Notes: generated by a model from the letters alone, not told the origin. DNA of 64,000 nucleotides from Rhodoblastus sp963713695 (GCA_963713695.1 CAVQMU010000002.1:682001-746000); one strand, 5' to 3'. Counted from the stretch's first letter, positions 1 through 11,439 are shown. Made by a program: numbers and translations.

Positions 1-812
1 GCGAAGGCGATGCGCCGGCTTTTGGCGTCGATGTCAATCAGATAATAGGCGGCGCGTCGGCGTGGATTACGCCCGATCGACGAGGCCGAGCATATGCCGA
101 GCACGGGGATGGGGCCCTTGGGGCCGGGCGTGCTTTTCTTTGAAATCGCATGGCTATGTCCGTGCAGGACAAGTTCTGCGCCCTCCCGGCGCAGAATTTC
201 CACGAAAGCGCGATGGTCGCCGAGATTCCTGATGCCGCCGCCTCCATCGACCGGCGGGTGATGCAGCAGCACGACGCGCATGTCGTCACGGGTTTCCTGC
301 AAAATCTTTTCAAGCCGCGCCAGCTGGTTCGCGCCGAGCCTGCCGGCGGCGACGAAGGGCAGGGTGGGCACGCCGCTGCACAGGCCGATGATTGCGACGC
401 CGTCGCGGCGGCGCAGGTAAGGGAAGGCGTGCGCGCCGTCGTCGCCACGCATCCACGGACTCAATTCGCGCGTCATATGGGTGAGGCTGGAGCGAAGATA
501 GGCGTCGTGATTGCCGGGGGCGAGGCTGACGTCGGAGGGGCGGCCGAGCGTCCCCAGCCATTGCGCCGCCATTGGAAATTCTGCGGGCAGGCCGATGTTG
601 CAGATATCGCCGGTCATGGCGACGTGATCGGGATTGTGCGCGCGCAGATCCGCCACCAGCGCCGTCAGCGCGTCCATGTCATGCGCGCGCGAGCGGCCCC
701 GGCGCCAGTTGATATAGCCCGTCGCCCGCTTGCCGATCAGTTCGCGCCAGCGTGGCTTGGGCAGCGGGCCGATATGGGGGTCGGACAGGTGGGCAAGGCG
801 GAATGTGCTCAT
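1..812 (-). CDS. Metallophosphoesterase (calcineurin-like), 3' end cut by window edge
   Basis: Calcineurin-fold phosphoesterase using a two-metal centre; the substrate cannot be told from sequence. The frame starts at ATG 812 and stays open to base 1, giving about 270 codons. Visible metal motifs in order are DPH at residues 11-13, GD in MTGDICN, GNHD, LLHHPP, and HGHSH near the end, so the catalytic domain is nearly complete. The start lies only 5 bases after the mbfA stop on the same strand, so the two are probably cotranscribed. Family assignment is firm; physiological role is unknown. Confidence 0.85.
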   Translation of the reverse strand, partial: MSTFRLAHLSDPHIGPLPKPRWRELIGKRATGYINWRRGRSRAHDMDALTALVADLRAHNPDHVAMTGDICNIGLPAEFPMAAQWLGTLGRPSDVSLAPGNHDAYLRSSLTHMTRELSPWMRGDDGAHAFPYLRRRDGVAIIGLCSGVPTLPFVAAGRLGANQLARLEKILQETRDDMRVVLLHHPPVDGGGGIRNLGDHRAFVEILRREGAELVLHGHSHAISKKSTPGPKGPIPVLGICSASSIGRNPRRRAAYYLIDIDAKSRRIAF

Positions 813-817
813 GACTC

Positions 818-1795
818 TCAAGCCCCGCCGATCAGGATGCCGACCGCCAGCACAATGGCGCCGCCGACGACGATCTGCGCCACCGCCTTCAGGAAGGGCG
901 TGTCCATGTAACGGGCGCGGACATAGGCGATGATCCAAAGCTCGAAGAAAACCACGACGCCGGCGATGGCCGTCGCGGTCCAGAAGGCGTTTGGCCAGGA
1001 ATTTGGCACCAGATAGGGCAGGGAATGGCCGAGGCCGCCGAATGCCGTCATCAGGCCGCAGACGGCGCCGCGAATGATTGGCGCGCCGCGCCCGGTCACC
1101 GAACCGTCGTCGGAAAGCGCCTCGGCGATGGCCATGCTGATGCCGGCGCCGAGCGAGGCGGCGAGGCCGACGAGCAGGGTGCTCCAATTATTGTGGGTGG
1201 CGAAGGCTGCGGCGAACAGCGGCGCGAGCGTCGAAACGGACCCGTCCATCAGTCCGGCGAGGCCCGGCTGCACATATTGCAGCACGAAGAAGCGATGGGC
1301 GGTCTTGCCCTCCTCGTCGCGCGCGCTCTCGGTGAGGATGGCCTCGTTGAGGGCGTTGGCCTTTTCGCCATGGCTCTTCTCGACCATGGCCAGGTCGCCG
1401 AGCAGTTTTCGCACGCCGACGTCCTGCGATTGCTTCGCGGCCTGGACATAAAAGCGCTGCGCGTCCGATTCCATGGCCTCGGCCTGGTTCCGGATGGTTT
1501 CCAACGGCAGGTTCTGCATCAGCCAGGTCGGGCGCCGATTGAGGAAGCCCTTGACATCCTCGCGCCTGATTGCGGGCAGGTTCTGGCCAAACCGCTCCTG
1601 GTAGATTTCGAGCAATTGCCGGCGATGTCCGTCCTCCTCGGCCGCCATCTCCTGAAAAACCTTGGTCGTTGCGGGATAGCGCTCGGCCAGATCCTCGGCG
1701 AAGCCCAGATAAATACGGCTGTCTTCCTCCTCGGAGGCTATGGCGATCGCAAGAATCTCGCGTTCGGTCAGCTCGGAGAAATTCTTCAAACTCAT
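818..1795 (-). CDS. mbfA: Membrane-bound ferritin MbfA, iron exporter
   Basis: 325 aa. The N-terminal half (about residues 1-165) is a ferritin-like/rubrerythrin domain with E/H metal ligands (EEEDSRIY, EEDGHRR, EKSHGEKAN). The C-terminal half (about 175-325) is a VIT1/CCC1-like membrane domain with several hydrophobic segments. In Bradyrhizobium and Agrobacterium this architecture is MbfA, which exports iron at the inner membrane and protects against iron and peroxide stress. An ICE-like Irr box lies 58 bases upstream of the start, matching known Irr control of mbfA. Length and domain order are typical. The metallophosphoesterase follows directly. Confidence 0.9.
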   Translation of the reverse strand: MSLKNFSELTEREILAIAIASEEEDSRIYLGFAEDLAERYPATTKVFQEMAAEEDGHRRQLLEIYQERFGQNLPAIRREDVKGFLNRRPTWLMQNLPLETIRNQAEAMESDAQRFYVQAAKQSQDVGVRKLLGDLAMVEKSHGEKANALNEAILTESARDEEGKTAHRFFVLQYVQPGLAGLMDGSVSTLAPLFAAAFATHNNWSTLLVGLAASLGAGISMAIAEALSDDGSVTGRGAPIIRGAVCGLMTAFGGLGHSLPYLVPNSWPNAFWTATAIAGVVVFFELWIIAYVRARYMDTPFLKAVAQIVVGGAIVLAVGILIGGA

Positions 1796-1852
1796 ACTTT
1801 ATGGTCCGTTTTGTCGCGCGTTCCGGCGTCCCTCGCTGGCCGAAACGCGCAG

Positions 1853-1869
1853 CTTAGTTTAGTTCTAAA
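1853..1869. promoter_or_regulatory. ICE-like box (putative Irr operator) before mbfA
   Basis: The right half reads TTCTAAA, identical to a half-site of the iron control element TTTAGAA-N3-TTCTAAA. The left half matches 4 of 7 positions with the right 3-base spacing. It lies between divergent mbfA and the Nudix gene. Irr repression of mbfA is known in related bacteria; binding here is inferred. Confidence 0.5.
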
Positions 1870-1904
1870 GTGAAACAGGCGGGGAATCCAGTCAGGACGC
1901 TTTC

Positions 1905-2378
1905 ATGGCTGAAATGTCGAATTGGCAAAAATTCGTGCGCCAGGGACAAAGGGTCGTAGGCCTTTTCACCCGGCCGATGACGCTTGGCGTGCGGGTTATC
2001 GCGCTCGATGCGAATGACCACGTCTTTCTCGTCCGCCACACCTATGTGCCCGGCTTCCACCTACCGGGCGGCGGCGTCGAATCGGGTGAGACCGCGGTCA
2101 AGTCGCTGGAGCGGGAATTGGAAGAAGAGGGCGGATTGGAAATAACCGAGGCTCCTGGCCTGATCGGCTTCTACTACAATCCACGCCATTCAAGCCGCGA
2201 TCACGTCGTGCTTTATCTCGCCCGCAATGTGCGGCAGGCCAAAGTCCGCACGCCCGATTGGGAGATCGCCGAGAGCGGCTTCTATCCTCTTGATGCGCTG
2301 CCAGCGGAAACCACCCCATCGACGCGGGCCCGCATAGCGGAATTTTTGCGGAAGTCGCCGCCCGATCCGGTCTGGTGA
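1905..2378 (+). CDS. Nudix hydrolase
   Basis: 157 aa. A canonical Nudix box GX5EX7REUXEEXGU spans residues 56-78 (G56, E62, R70-E71, E74-E75, G77), so a Mg-dependent hydrolase of nucleoside diphosphate derivatives is expected; the exact substrate is not predictable. The domain fills the protein with no extra module. It is divergent from mbfA, sharing the ICE-containing intergenic region, and is followed by a strong hairpin terminator at 2427-2458, so it is probably monocistronic. Confidence 0.85.
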   Translation: MAEMSNWQKFVRQGQRVVGLFTRPMTLGVRVIALDANDHVFLVRHTYVPGFHLPGGGVESGETAVKSLERELEEEGGLEITEAPGLIGFYYNPRHSSRDHVVLYLARNVRQAKVRTPDWEIAESGFYPLDALPAETTPSTRARIAEFLRKSPPDPVW

Positions 2379-2426
2379 GAGTTTCGCGCCACAGCTTCGG
2401 CAAGAATTTGGAAGAATAAAAGTAAA

Positions 2427-2458
2427 CGCGCGCCGCCGCAGGCGCGCGCCGTTTTTTT
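2427..2458 (+). terminator. Rho-independent terminator after Nudix gene
   Basis: GC stem 2427-2434 pairs with 2441-2448 around a 6-base loop and is followed by a run of seven T. It lies between the convergent Nudix gene and the secreted protein gene. Confidence 0.8.
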
Positions 2459-2511
2459 GCCGCGGGACACCGCCGCCTCGGCGCGCACGCCCCGAATATG
2501 GAGGCGTCGCC

Positions 2512-2970
2512 TCACTTGGGAGGCGCCGGCATTTGCATGTTTCCGTTGTGTTTCAGAATAAAGTATTTTCCATTGCGGATTTCGGAAACGGTTAGCCAGT
2601 GGCCGCCCATGGTGACGTCCTTGCCATCCGGAGATTTTCCACCAGCCGAATAGGTTCCGGTCGCGTAATTGAGATTGCCGATCCGGTTCGATTGTTCGCA
2701 GGTGATGTTGGCCATCGTGCCGCCGGTGCTCCACTCCTTCTGAAATCCCTGCGTCAGAGCATCCCTGCCACTACCAGTCCAGAAGCCGGACGAATACTCG
2801 CCATTTCTATCGTATAACGCCGTTAACGCACTTGCGTCTTGCTTGTTATACGCGGATTTCCATTCATCTGCGAGCTTCTCGCAAACGGTCATTGAATTCG
2901 TGGCCTTGGCATAGGCCGTCGTGGACAAGGCAATTGCGATAACGAGCGCCAGAGAGGACGTTTTATCCAT
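2512..2970 (-). CDS. Small secreted SnoaL/DUF4440-like protein
   Basis: 152 aa. Residues 1-22 form a signal peptide (hydrophobic core, ending TAYA), so the protein is periplasmic. The mature part has the NTF2/SnoaL-like pattern of DUF4440 proteins: CEKLADEWKSAYNKQDASAL, then LYDRNGEY, and a C-terminal beta segment ending in a lysine/proline tail. Members are often of unknown function; some bind ligands or carry out cyclase/isomerase reactions. No catalytic assignment is possible. It is isolated, with a long 5' region towards ppc. Confidence 0.65.
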   Translation of the reverse strand: MDKTSSLALVIAIALSTTAYAKATNSMTVCEKLADEWKSAYNKQDASALTALYDRNGEYSSGFWTGSGRDALTQGFQKEWSTGGTMANITCEQSNRIGNLNYATGTYSAGGKSPDGKDVTMGGHWLTVSEIRNGKYFILKHNGNMQMPAPPK

Positions 2971-3071
2971 GTAAACCTCCCGAATTCAGCGAGATCAAAC
3001 AATTTCATTGCAAAGCCAGTATGGCCAACGCGCTTCGTGGCGGCAAGAAGAATTAAGCATCTAATCAGTGT

Positions 3072-3401
3072 TTATTTATTTCTATAAGTATAAATGTCCA
3101 GGCCAAGCCAGAAAAAGATACGCCTTTCGATTATCTGTTCAGGCGACAGGCCATAAACGGTGAAGATATTTTTGTTGTTTTTACAGATGATTATGCGGCG
3201 ATCGGCTGCGTCGGGCAGTAGCCTCAAGGCGGCCGAGCGGACTGTGGCCCAGCTTTGGACACTGGTGATCAACAATTCGAGAGCCAGGAGCGGGAGCTTA
3301 CGCTCAGCGCGCGCTACGAAGAGATTTGCCGTTGAACCGAGATCGGAATTGGCGCAGCCTGCCTCCTCATGAAAGTGACAGGCTTTCCAGAGGCCTTGCA
3401 A
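3072..3401 (-). pseudogene. Possible remnant of a PAS-domain signalling gene
   Basis: A 109-codon frame between the secreted protein gene and ppc. Its C-terminal third (ADRRIIICKNNKNIF then VYGLSPEQI) resembles the start of PAS domains of GGDEF/EAL proteins (RLVVCN..Y..MYGLSPE). The rest is not recognisable and the frame ends soon after the motif, so if real it is a decayed fragment. Apart from this I see no gene from 2971 to 3479. Low confidence; chance similarity cannot be excluded. Confidence 0.25.
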
Positions 3402-3479
3402 ACTTTTTGGTGAGCCAAAGCTCCTTGCGCGTTCACTGAAAGAGCGGGCTCACATGGCGACAAATCATGGAAGCGGGAA

Positions 3480-6250
3480 GTGGGCATGGATCGATTGACG
3501 AACGCGGATCTAAATCCCGAAAAAGATAAGCAACGCCCGCTCTACGAGGACATCAGGCTGCTTGGCCAAATCCTCGGCGACACGGTGCGCGAGCAGGAAG
3601 GCGCGGGGGTCTTCGAGCGGATCGAGACGATCCGGAAGCTTTCTGTCGCCGACCAGCGCGGCTCAAATCCCGATGCGGGGGTCGAACTCGACGCGCTGCT
3701 CGAAAGCCTGACCCCGGCCGAAACCGTGTCGGTCATCCGCGCCTTCGCCTATTTCTCCCATCTCGCCAATATCGCCGAAGACCGGCACTTTCTGCGCCGC
3801 CGCGCCGCGCACGAGCCGCGCAGCCAGCCGGGAAGCCTCGGTTTCAGCTTCGACCGCCTCGCCGCAGCCGGCGTGCCTCCCGAGAAAATCGGCGAAGCGC
3901 TCGACCATTCCTATGTCTCGCCGGTTCTGACGGCGCATCCGACTGAAGTCCAGCGGCGCTCGACGCTGGACGGCGAACGCGCTATCGCCGAGCTTCTCAC
4001 ACATCGCGAACAATGCCGGACGGAAAACGATCTCGACGACAACGAGGCGCAATTGCACGCCCGCATCGTGCAGCTGTGGCAGACGCGCATCCTTCGCACC
4101 GCGAGCCTCACCGTGCGCGATGAAATCGACAATGCGCTCCTTTACTACCGCTCGACTTTCTTGCGCGAAATCCCGAAGCTCTATGGCGAGCTCGAACGGC
4201 GGCTGGGCCGTCACGTCGCGCCGTTTTTCCGGATGGGCAACTGGATCGGCGGCGATCGCGACGGCAATCCCAATGTCGACGCCGATACGCTGGACCAGGC
4301 CGTCAGGCTGCACAGCGACGTGATACTCCGGCACTATCTCATCGAGACGCATCTTCTCGGCGCGGAATTGTCGATGTCGCGCTCATTGGTCGATTGCGCG
4401 CCGGAACTCGAATCATTGGCCGAGGCGTCAGGCGACCATAATCCGCACCGGGCCGACGAATCCTACCGTCGCGCGCTGATCGGCGTCTACGCGCGACTGG
4501 CGGGAACGCTGACGGCCCTGACCGGCGGCGTCGCCATGCGTCACGCCGTCGCTCCAGCCGAGCCCTATGGCAGCGTCGAAGAATACCTGCGCGATCTCGG
4601 CGCAGTGCGCGATTCCCTGCGCGCTCATCACGGCGGCGCGCTGGTTGCGGGGCCGTTGGCGACGCTGATCCGCTCGGCCGAGATTTTCGGCTTCCACATG
4701 GCCACGACCGACCTGCGCCAGAACTCCGACCGCCACGAGGCCGTGGTCGCGGAACTTGTCGCCGCCGTTCGGATCGAAGCCTACTACAAGGCGCTCCCGG
4801 AGGCGGCGCGCATAAAATTGCTTTTGCGGCTCCTGGCCGACCCGCGTCCTCTGCGCGCGCCCAACATCGCCTATTCCGAGGGCTTGCAGATCGAGTTGGC
4901 GGTGTTCGAAACGGCCCGGGAACTGCGTGGAAAAATCGGCCCCGAATGCATCCGGCATTACATCATCAGCCATACCGAAAGCGTCAGCGATTTGCTCGAA
5001 GTCATGGTCCTGCAAAAGGAATGTGGCCTCTTCCACGGCACGCTGCATGAACAGGATTCGGGAAAGGCGCGGCTCGACCTGATCGTCACGCCCCTGTTCG
5101 AGACCATCGAGGATTTGCGCGCCGCCGAAGCAATTCTGCGCGAATTCTATTCCCTGCCCGGCATCGCCGAGTTGATGCGGCGCTCGGGCGGCGTTCAGGA
5201 CGTGATGCTCGGCTATTCCGACAGCAACAAGGACGGCGGCTACCTCACCTCGAACTGGGAGCTTTACCGCGCCTCGACCGCGCTCGCCGGCCTGTTCGAC
5301 ACTCTTCCCGGCCTGCGCCTGCGCCTGTTCCACGGCCGCGGCGGCGCCGTGGGCCGCGGCGGCGGCCCCTCCTACCAGGCGATTCTCGCCCAGCCGCCGG
5401 GCACGGTGGGCGGCCAGATCCGACTGACCGAACAGGGCGAGGTCATCAACGCCAAATACGCCAATCCCGACATCGGACGCCGCAATCTCGAAACGTTCAT
5501 CGCCGCCAATCTCGAAGCGACCTTGCTCTCGGACAGCCAGCGGCCGCCTGAAGAGTTTCTGGACGCAGCAGCGGAATTGTCGCGCCTGTCGATGGCGGCC
5601 TATCGCGGGCCTCGTCTACGAGACGCCGGGCTTCGTCGATTATTTCTACGCCGCCACGCCGATTGCCGAAATCGCCGAACTGAACATCGGTTCGCGCCCC
5701 GCCTCCCGCAAGGCGACGAGAAAAATCGAGGATCTGCGCGCCATTCCCTGGGGCTTTTCCTGGGGCCAGAGCCGCGTCGCCCTGCCGGGCTGGTTCGGCT
5801 TCGGCTCGGCCGTCGAAACCTTTCTGCGCGAATCGGGCGACCGAGCGGAGGGCGCTGCTTCGGCGCATGTACGAGCATTGGCCGTTCTTCCGCACGCTCA
5901 TATCCAACATGGACATGGTGCTGGCCAAGGCCGATCTTGGCATTGCCAGGCGCTATGCCGACCTCGTCCCCGACCGCGAGCGCGCCGCCGCGATTTTCTC
6001 GGAGATCGAAGGAGAATGGCGGCGCACCGAGGCGGCGCTGGAGATTGCGACGGGACAGGCGCAAAGGCTCGCCGACAATCCCGCGCTGGCGCGCTCGATC
6101 GAACACCGGTTCGCTTACATAGCGCCGCTGAACTTCTTGCAGGCGGAATTGCTGAGGCGGTGGCGCGCCGGCCAGATCGACCACAAGGCCCGCGTGGGAA
6201 TATTGATCGCCATCAATGGGATCGCTGCGGGCTTGCGGAATACCGGCTGA
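3480..6250 (+). CDS. ppc: Phosphoenolpyruvate carboxylase (two apparent frameshifts)
   Basis: Carboxylates PEP to oxaloacetate with bicarbonate, the anaplerotic step that also feeds the serine cycle of methylotrophs. Motifs in order are AHPTEVQRRS (catalytic His), GGDRDGNPNV, LGYSDSNKDGGY, FHGRGGAVGRGGG, then NIGSRP and LRAIPWGFSWGQ. The uninterrupted frame ends at 6122 as nonsense after residue about 705. The real C-terminus needs two frame changes: one extra base in GGG 5607-5609 and one in GGG 5850-5852, after which it runs to 6250 (about 920 aa, normal length). GTG 3480 and ATG 3486 are both possible starts. Either sequencing indels or a recent pseudogene. Confidence 0.85.
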
Positions 6251-6388
6251 GTCTTCGCAACCCGTCGCCCCTTTTCCCGTTTACCTGACAATGGCACGCC
6301 CTGTTCGTCATACGTCCAGGGGCCGCTTGGTCTATTTCCATGACTGGCAGGCAAGCCTTTTCGTTCGAAAAACGAAGGAGGAGACGGA

Positions 6389-6829
6389 ATGTCAAACAAA
6401 TTCATTGGTTCCCTGGCTCTTGCAGCATGCCTTGCGCTGCCTGTGGCGAATTCGGCGGACGCCGCTGTCATGGACGGCATTGCTCGCGATCGTCTCGGGA
6501 CGATCCGGCTCGCCCCTGTCGAAAAGACGCAATTTTTTTTCGGTGGCCGAAATTACTGCTTTTACGATGACGGTTGGCATGGGCCTGGCTGGTATTGGTG
6601 CGGTTACGCTTATCGGCGTGGATTCGGCTGGGGCGGCGGGTACGGCTGGAATGGCTGGCGTGGTGGCCGAGGCGGTGGTCGGGGCTTTGGTGGCGGCCGC
6701 GGCTTTGGAGGAGGGGGCGGTGGTCGCGGCTTTGGCGGAGGCGGCGGCCGGGGCTTCGGAGGCCATGGCGGTGGCGGTCACGGCGGCGGTCATGGCGGGG
6801 GCGGTCATGGCGGGGGCCGCCACCGTTAA
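6389..6829 (+). CDS. Secreted Gly-rich (RGFGGG-repeat) protein
   Basis: 146 aa. A signal peptide covers residues 1-25 (cleavage near ADA). A short conserved stretch follows (FFFGGRNYCFYDDGWHGPGW, then WCGYAYRRG), typical of small alphaproteobacterial exported proteins. From about residue 80 it is a low-complexity tail of RGFGGG and GGHGGG units ending GGRHR, so it may bind metal through its His residues or be surface-exposed; this is inference. RBS GGAGG lies 8 bases before ATG 6389. A strong terminator follows at 6877. No functional assignment. Confidence 0.75.
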   Translation: MSNKFIGSLALAACLALPVANSADAAVMDGIARDRLGTIRLAPVEKTQFFFGGRNYCFYDDGWHGPGWYWCGYAYRRGFGWGGGYGWNGWRGGRGGGRGFGGGRGFGGGGGGRGFGGGGGRGFGGHGGGGHGGGHGGGGHGGGRHR

Positions 6830-6876
6830 GTTCGGCTCTAACCCAAACTCTTTGGGGGCTATTCCAGGGGATATTG

Positions 6877-6908
6877 AGAAAACCCGCCTGCTGGCGGGTT
6901 TTCTTTTG
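6877..6908 (+). terminator. Rho-independent terminator after Gly-rich gene
   Basis: A 12-bp stem (6877-6888 with 6893-6904) and TGCT loop, with A-run and T-run flanks, so it could work on either strand. It separates the Gly-rich gene from smc. Confidence 0.85.
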
Positions 6909-7148
6909 CGGGGCGCAAGTCGGCGCTCTCGATCCCGTCCGATGCGCGTCCGCTTTTCCCCAACTTTCGCTACGCTTGCGCTTGATTCATCGGCGTTCAT
7001 GGTCCCTTGTTCCTAATTGGTTAACGAGCGGACGCCACGCGCCTGGCCCCGGAGGACTTGACCTCCGAGGCAGGCCAGGAGCGAATGCTGCCAGTAGTTC
7101 GTCGAAAGACGGGCGTCCTTGACGCCCTTCTGGCTGACGCGAGGGATT

Positions 7149-7176
7149 CGATCATCGCGACGCGTCGCGATGATCG
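7149..7176. repeat. Perfect 28-bp palindrome just before smc
   Basis: CGATCATCGCGACG followed by its exact reverse complement, ending 14 bases before the smc start. A smaller hairpin (7111-7117 with 7121-7127) precedes it. It could be an operator or a leader hairpin occluding the smc RBS. Between 6909 and 7148 I see no gene. Confidence 0.6.
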
Positions 7177-7190
7177 GGGCGTGGAAAAAA

Positions 7191-10100
7191 ATGAAATTCG
7201 ACAAGCTGCGACTGACCGGCTTCAAGAGCTTCGTGGAGCCAACCGAATTTGCGATCCAGCCAGGCCTGACCGGCGTGGTGGGGCCGAACGGCTGCGGCAA
7301 GTCCAATCTCGTCGAGGCCATGCGTTGGGTGATGGGCGAGAGCTCCTACAAGCAGATGCGCGCCTCCGGCATGGACGACGTGATCTTCGCGGGCTCGGGC
7401 TCGCGACCCGCTCGCAACCACGCCGAAGTTTCGCTCGTTCTCGACAATAGCAGGCGCAACGCCCCCGCGGCCTTCAACGATGCGGACGTTCTCGAAATCA
7501 CCCGCCGCATCGAGCGCGAGGAAGGCTCCAATTATCGCGTCAACGGCAAGGAAGTGCGCGCCCGTGACGTGCAATTGCTTTTCGCCGACGCGTCTTCAGG
7601 CTCGCGTTCGCCCGCCATGGTGCGGCAGGGCCAGATTGGCGAGATCATCGCCGCCAAGCCGCAGGCCCGCCGCCGCATTCTCGAGGAAGCCGCGGGCATC
7701 GGCGGCCTGCATTCGCGTCGCCACGAGGCCGAATTGCGCCTGAAGGGCGCGGAAGAAAACCTGGTCCGCCTCGAAGACGTCTTGCAGCAGATCGGCGGGC
7801 AGGCCGACGGTTTGCGCCGCCAGGCCCGCCAGGCCGCCCGCTACCGCACGCTCGCCGCCGACATCCGCCGCCACGAGGCGTTGATCGCGCTGATCGCCTT
7901 CAGCAAGGCGACGCACGAGGCGTCCACGGCGCAAAGCCAGTTCGAGGCCAATCTTCTCGATGTCGCCGAGCGCACCCGCATCCAGGCCGAGACCGCCCGC
8001 GTCCAGGCGCTTGCCGCTCACGCCCTGCCGGGCTTGCGCGAGGCCGAATCGCAGGCCGGCGCCGCCCTGCAACGGCTCGTCCTCGCCCGCGAGGCGCTGG
8101 AGGGCGAGGAAAAGCGGGCCGGCGAGCGCAAGACCGAGCTTGAGCGCCGGATCGCGCAGCTTTCTGCGGATCAGGCCAGGGAACGCGCCCATTACGAGGA
8201 TTCGGCCGGCGCCCTCGAAAGACTTGAAACGGAAGACGAAGACCTCGCCCACGCCGCCGACAACGAGGCCGACCTCGTCGAGGAAGCGCGCCTGAAATGC
8301 GAGCAGGCCGAAGCGAAGCTGCGCGAATCGGAAAAGGCGCTTGAAGCGGCGCAGGACGCTTTCGCCAATGCCGAAGCGCAGCGCAACGCCCTCGCCGAGA
8401 CGGCGCGCCGCGAAGAACAGGCCTTTTTGCGCTTCGAGGCGGAATTGTCGCGCCTCGCGGAGGAAATCGCGCAGACGCGCGAAGGCGCCGAAGGCGACGA
8501 GTTGAGCGAATCGCTCGCCGAGGCCGAACGCCTGCTCGATGCGGCGGCCCAGGCCGAGGAAGAGGCGCTGGCCGCCGAGACTGCGCTGGCTTTGGCGCGC
8601 GACCAGGAAGTATTTTTACGCGGGCCGCTGGCCGAGGCTGAGCGCAAGGCGCAGAAGCTCGAAACGGAAGCCGCAACGCTCAGGAAATTGCTGCAGGCGG
8701 GCGGCGAGGGCAAATGGCCGGCGGTGCTCGATCAAATCGTCGTCGCCAAAGGATATGAGGCTGCGCTTGGCGCGGCGCTGGGCGAAGACCTCGATGCGCC
8801 CGACGACGACAGCGCCCCCGTGCACTGGAGCGTCACACAAAGCGGCGGCGATCCCGCCTTGCCCGCGGGGGCGGCGGCGCTGACCAATTGGGTCTCGGCG
8901 CCTCCTGCGCTCTACCGCCGCCTCGCCCAGATCGGGCTGGTCACCCGGGCGCAAGGGGCGGACCTGCGCCATCATCTGAAGCCCGGCCAGAGGCTGGTCA
9001 CCGTCGAGGGCGATCTCTGGCGCTGGGACGGGTTCACTCAGGCGGCCGAGGCGCCGACCGCAGCGGCGCGGCGGCTGTCCGAGAAAAACCGCCTCGGCGA
9101 TCTCGAAATCGAGGCCGAGGAGGCGCGCGCCGCTGTCGAAATTTTCGAGCAAAAGGCGGAAGCCGCCCATGCTGCTGTCGCGGTGGCGGTCGAGGCCGAC
9201 CAGCGCGCCCGGCAGGCGACGCGTTTGACGCAGAAAGCCCTCGGCGACGCGCGCGAATCCGCCACCGCCGCCGAGCGCCGCCAGGCGCAGGTTCTCTCGA
9301 AGGTCGGCAATCTGCAGGACGCCCACAGGCGCACGGAGGACATGCGCGACGAGGCGCGCGAGCGTCTGACCGAAGCGCGCGAGGCATTGGAAAACGTCGC
9401 GGAGCCCGCGACCCTGCTTGGCGAGCGCGACGTGATCCGCTCGGAAAACGCCATCGACCGCCTTGCGGCGGCCGAGGCCCGCGCGGCCATGCAGGGATTT
9501 TCGCGCGACGCGGAGGCGCGGCTGCGCCGGCGTGAGGCGATTGGTCGGGAGAAGAAATCCTGGCTCGATCGCCGTGCGCGCTCGCAGATCCAAACCGAGG
9601 AATTCGAGGAGCGCCTGGCCGAGGCGCAGGAGGAAATCGCCCGGCTCGCCGAGGCGCCGGACGAATTCCTACTGCAAAGGCGCGGCCTGACGCAAAAGAT
9701 CGAGGAAGCGGAAACGGCCAAGAAGTCGGCTTCCGACGCCCGCGCTATCGCCGAGACGGAACAGGCCGAAGCCGACCGCGCTGCGCGTGCGGCGCTCGAA
9801 GCCATGAGCGTGGCGCGCGAGTTGCGGGGAAAACTTGAGGCGCAGGCGGAAGCGGCGAGGGCGAGGCTGGAATTCCTGGTGCGCGACATCGCCGGCGAAT
9901 TGCAATGTTCGCCGCAGGGCCTGGCGACGCTGGCCGGCGTGCGGGATGGGGCCGAGCTTCCCGAAATGGACGTCATTGCGACGCGGCTGGGCAATCTCAA
10001 GGCCGACCGCGAGAGGCTCGGCGGCGTCAACTTGCGCGCCGAGGACGAATTGGCGACGATCGAGGCGGAGCAGGCCAAGATGATCGCCGAGCGCGACGAC

Positions 10101-10644
10101 CTGACCGAGGCGGTTCGAAAATTGCGCCTGGCCATCAACAGCCTCAACAAGGAGGGGCGCGAGCGCCTGCTCGACGGCTTTCACCCGCGTCGATGCTCAT
10201 TTTCGCGAATTGTTCGTCCTGCTGTTCGGCGGCGGCGCGGCGGAGCTGCAACTGGTCGAATCGGACGATCCGCTCGAAGCGGGGCTTGAAATCCTGGCGA
10301 AGCCGCCGGGCAAAAAGCCGACGACCATGACGCTGCTTTCGGGCGGCGAGCAGGCGCTGACGGCGATGTCGCTGATTTTCGCGGTGTTCCTGACCAATCC
10401 CTCGCCGATCTGCGTGCTCGACGAAGTCGACGCTCCGCTCGACGACGCCAATGTCGAGCGGTTCTGCGACCTGCTCGACGACATGCGGCGCAAGACCGAC
10501 ACGCGTTTCATCGCCATCACCCACAATCCCATCACCATGGCGCGCATGGACCGGTTGTTTGGCGTGACCCAGTCCGAGCGCGGCGTGTCGCAGCTTGTGT
10601 CGGTGGAGCTGGAGCAGGCGGAACAGCTTCTGGAAGCGAGCTGA
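7191..10644 (+). CDS. smc: Chromosome segregation protein SMC (one apparent frameshift)
   Basis: Condensin ATPase that organises the chromosome. ATG 7191 begins MKFDKLRLTGFKSF, the conserved SMC N-terminus; the longer upstream frame is not conserved. Walker A GPNGCGKSN lies near residues 32-40. Two long Ala/Glu/Arg-rich coiled coils flank a hinge region (about residues 500-620). The C-terminal head has the signature LLSGGEQALTAMS and Walker B ICVLDEVDAPLDD. A one-base insertion in TTT 10179-10181 breaks the frame; the head continues to 10644 (about 1150 aa in total). SMC is normally important for growth, so a sequencing error is more likely than gene loss. Confidence 0.92.
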
Positions 10645-10660
10645 GGGGCCCCATGCCCCC

Positions 10661-11241
<581 letters not shown>

Positions 11242-11439
11242 GCCCTTCTCCCCGGATGGCGCGACGCGTCGTCGACCTTCGGGCCGAAGATGATTCATTC
11301 CGTCGCTTGGCGCAAGCGGCCCCCGACGAACGGCCTGCGCGGCCAAAACGTCTCCGACCTTCGGAGGCTATGGCAAAAAACGACACTTTATTGTGTTATT
11401 TCAATATGGTAAGCCAGTCACAGAAAAGCCGTCCTTATC

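Noticed and set aside
1025..1873. 282-codon plus-strand frame over mbfA
   Set aside because: Antisense to a well-supported ferritin-transporter gene.
6640..6830. Tandem repeats in the Gly-rich gene as a CRISPR or VNTR array
   Set aside because: They are codon-level RGFGGG/GGHGGG repeats within an open frame behind a signal peptide; no unique spacers.
8616..10150. Several long minus-strand frames inside smc
   Set aside because: Shadow frames of the Ala/Glu coiled coil; Ser/Arg-rich with no family match.
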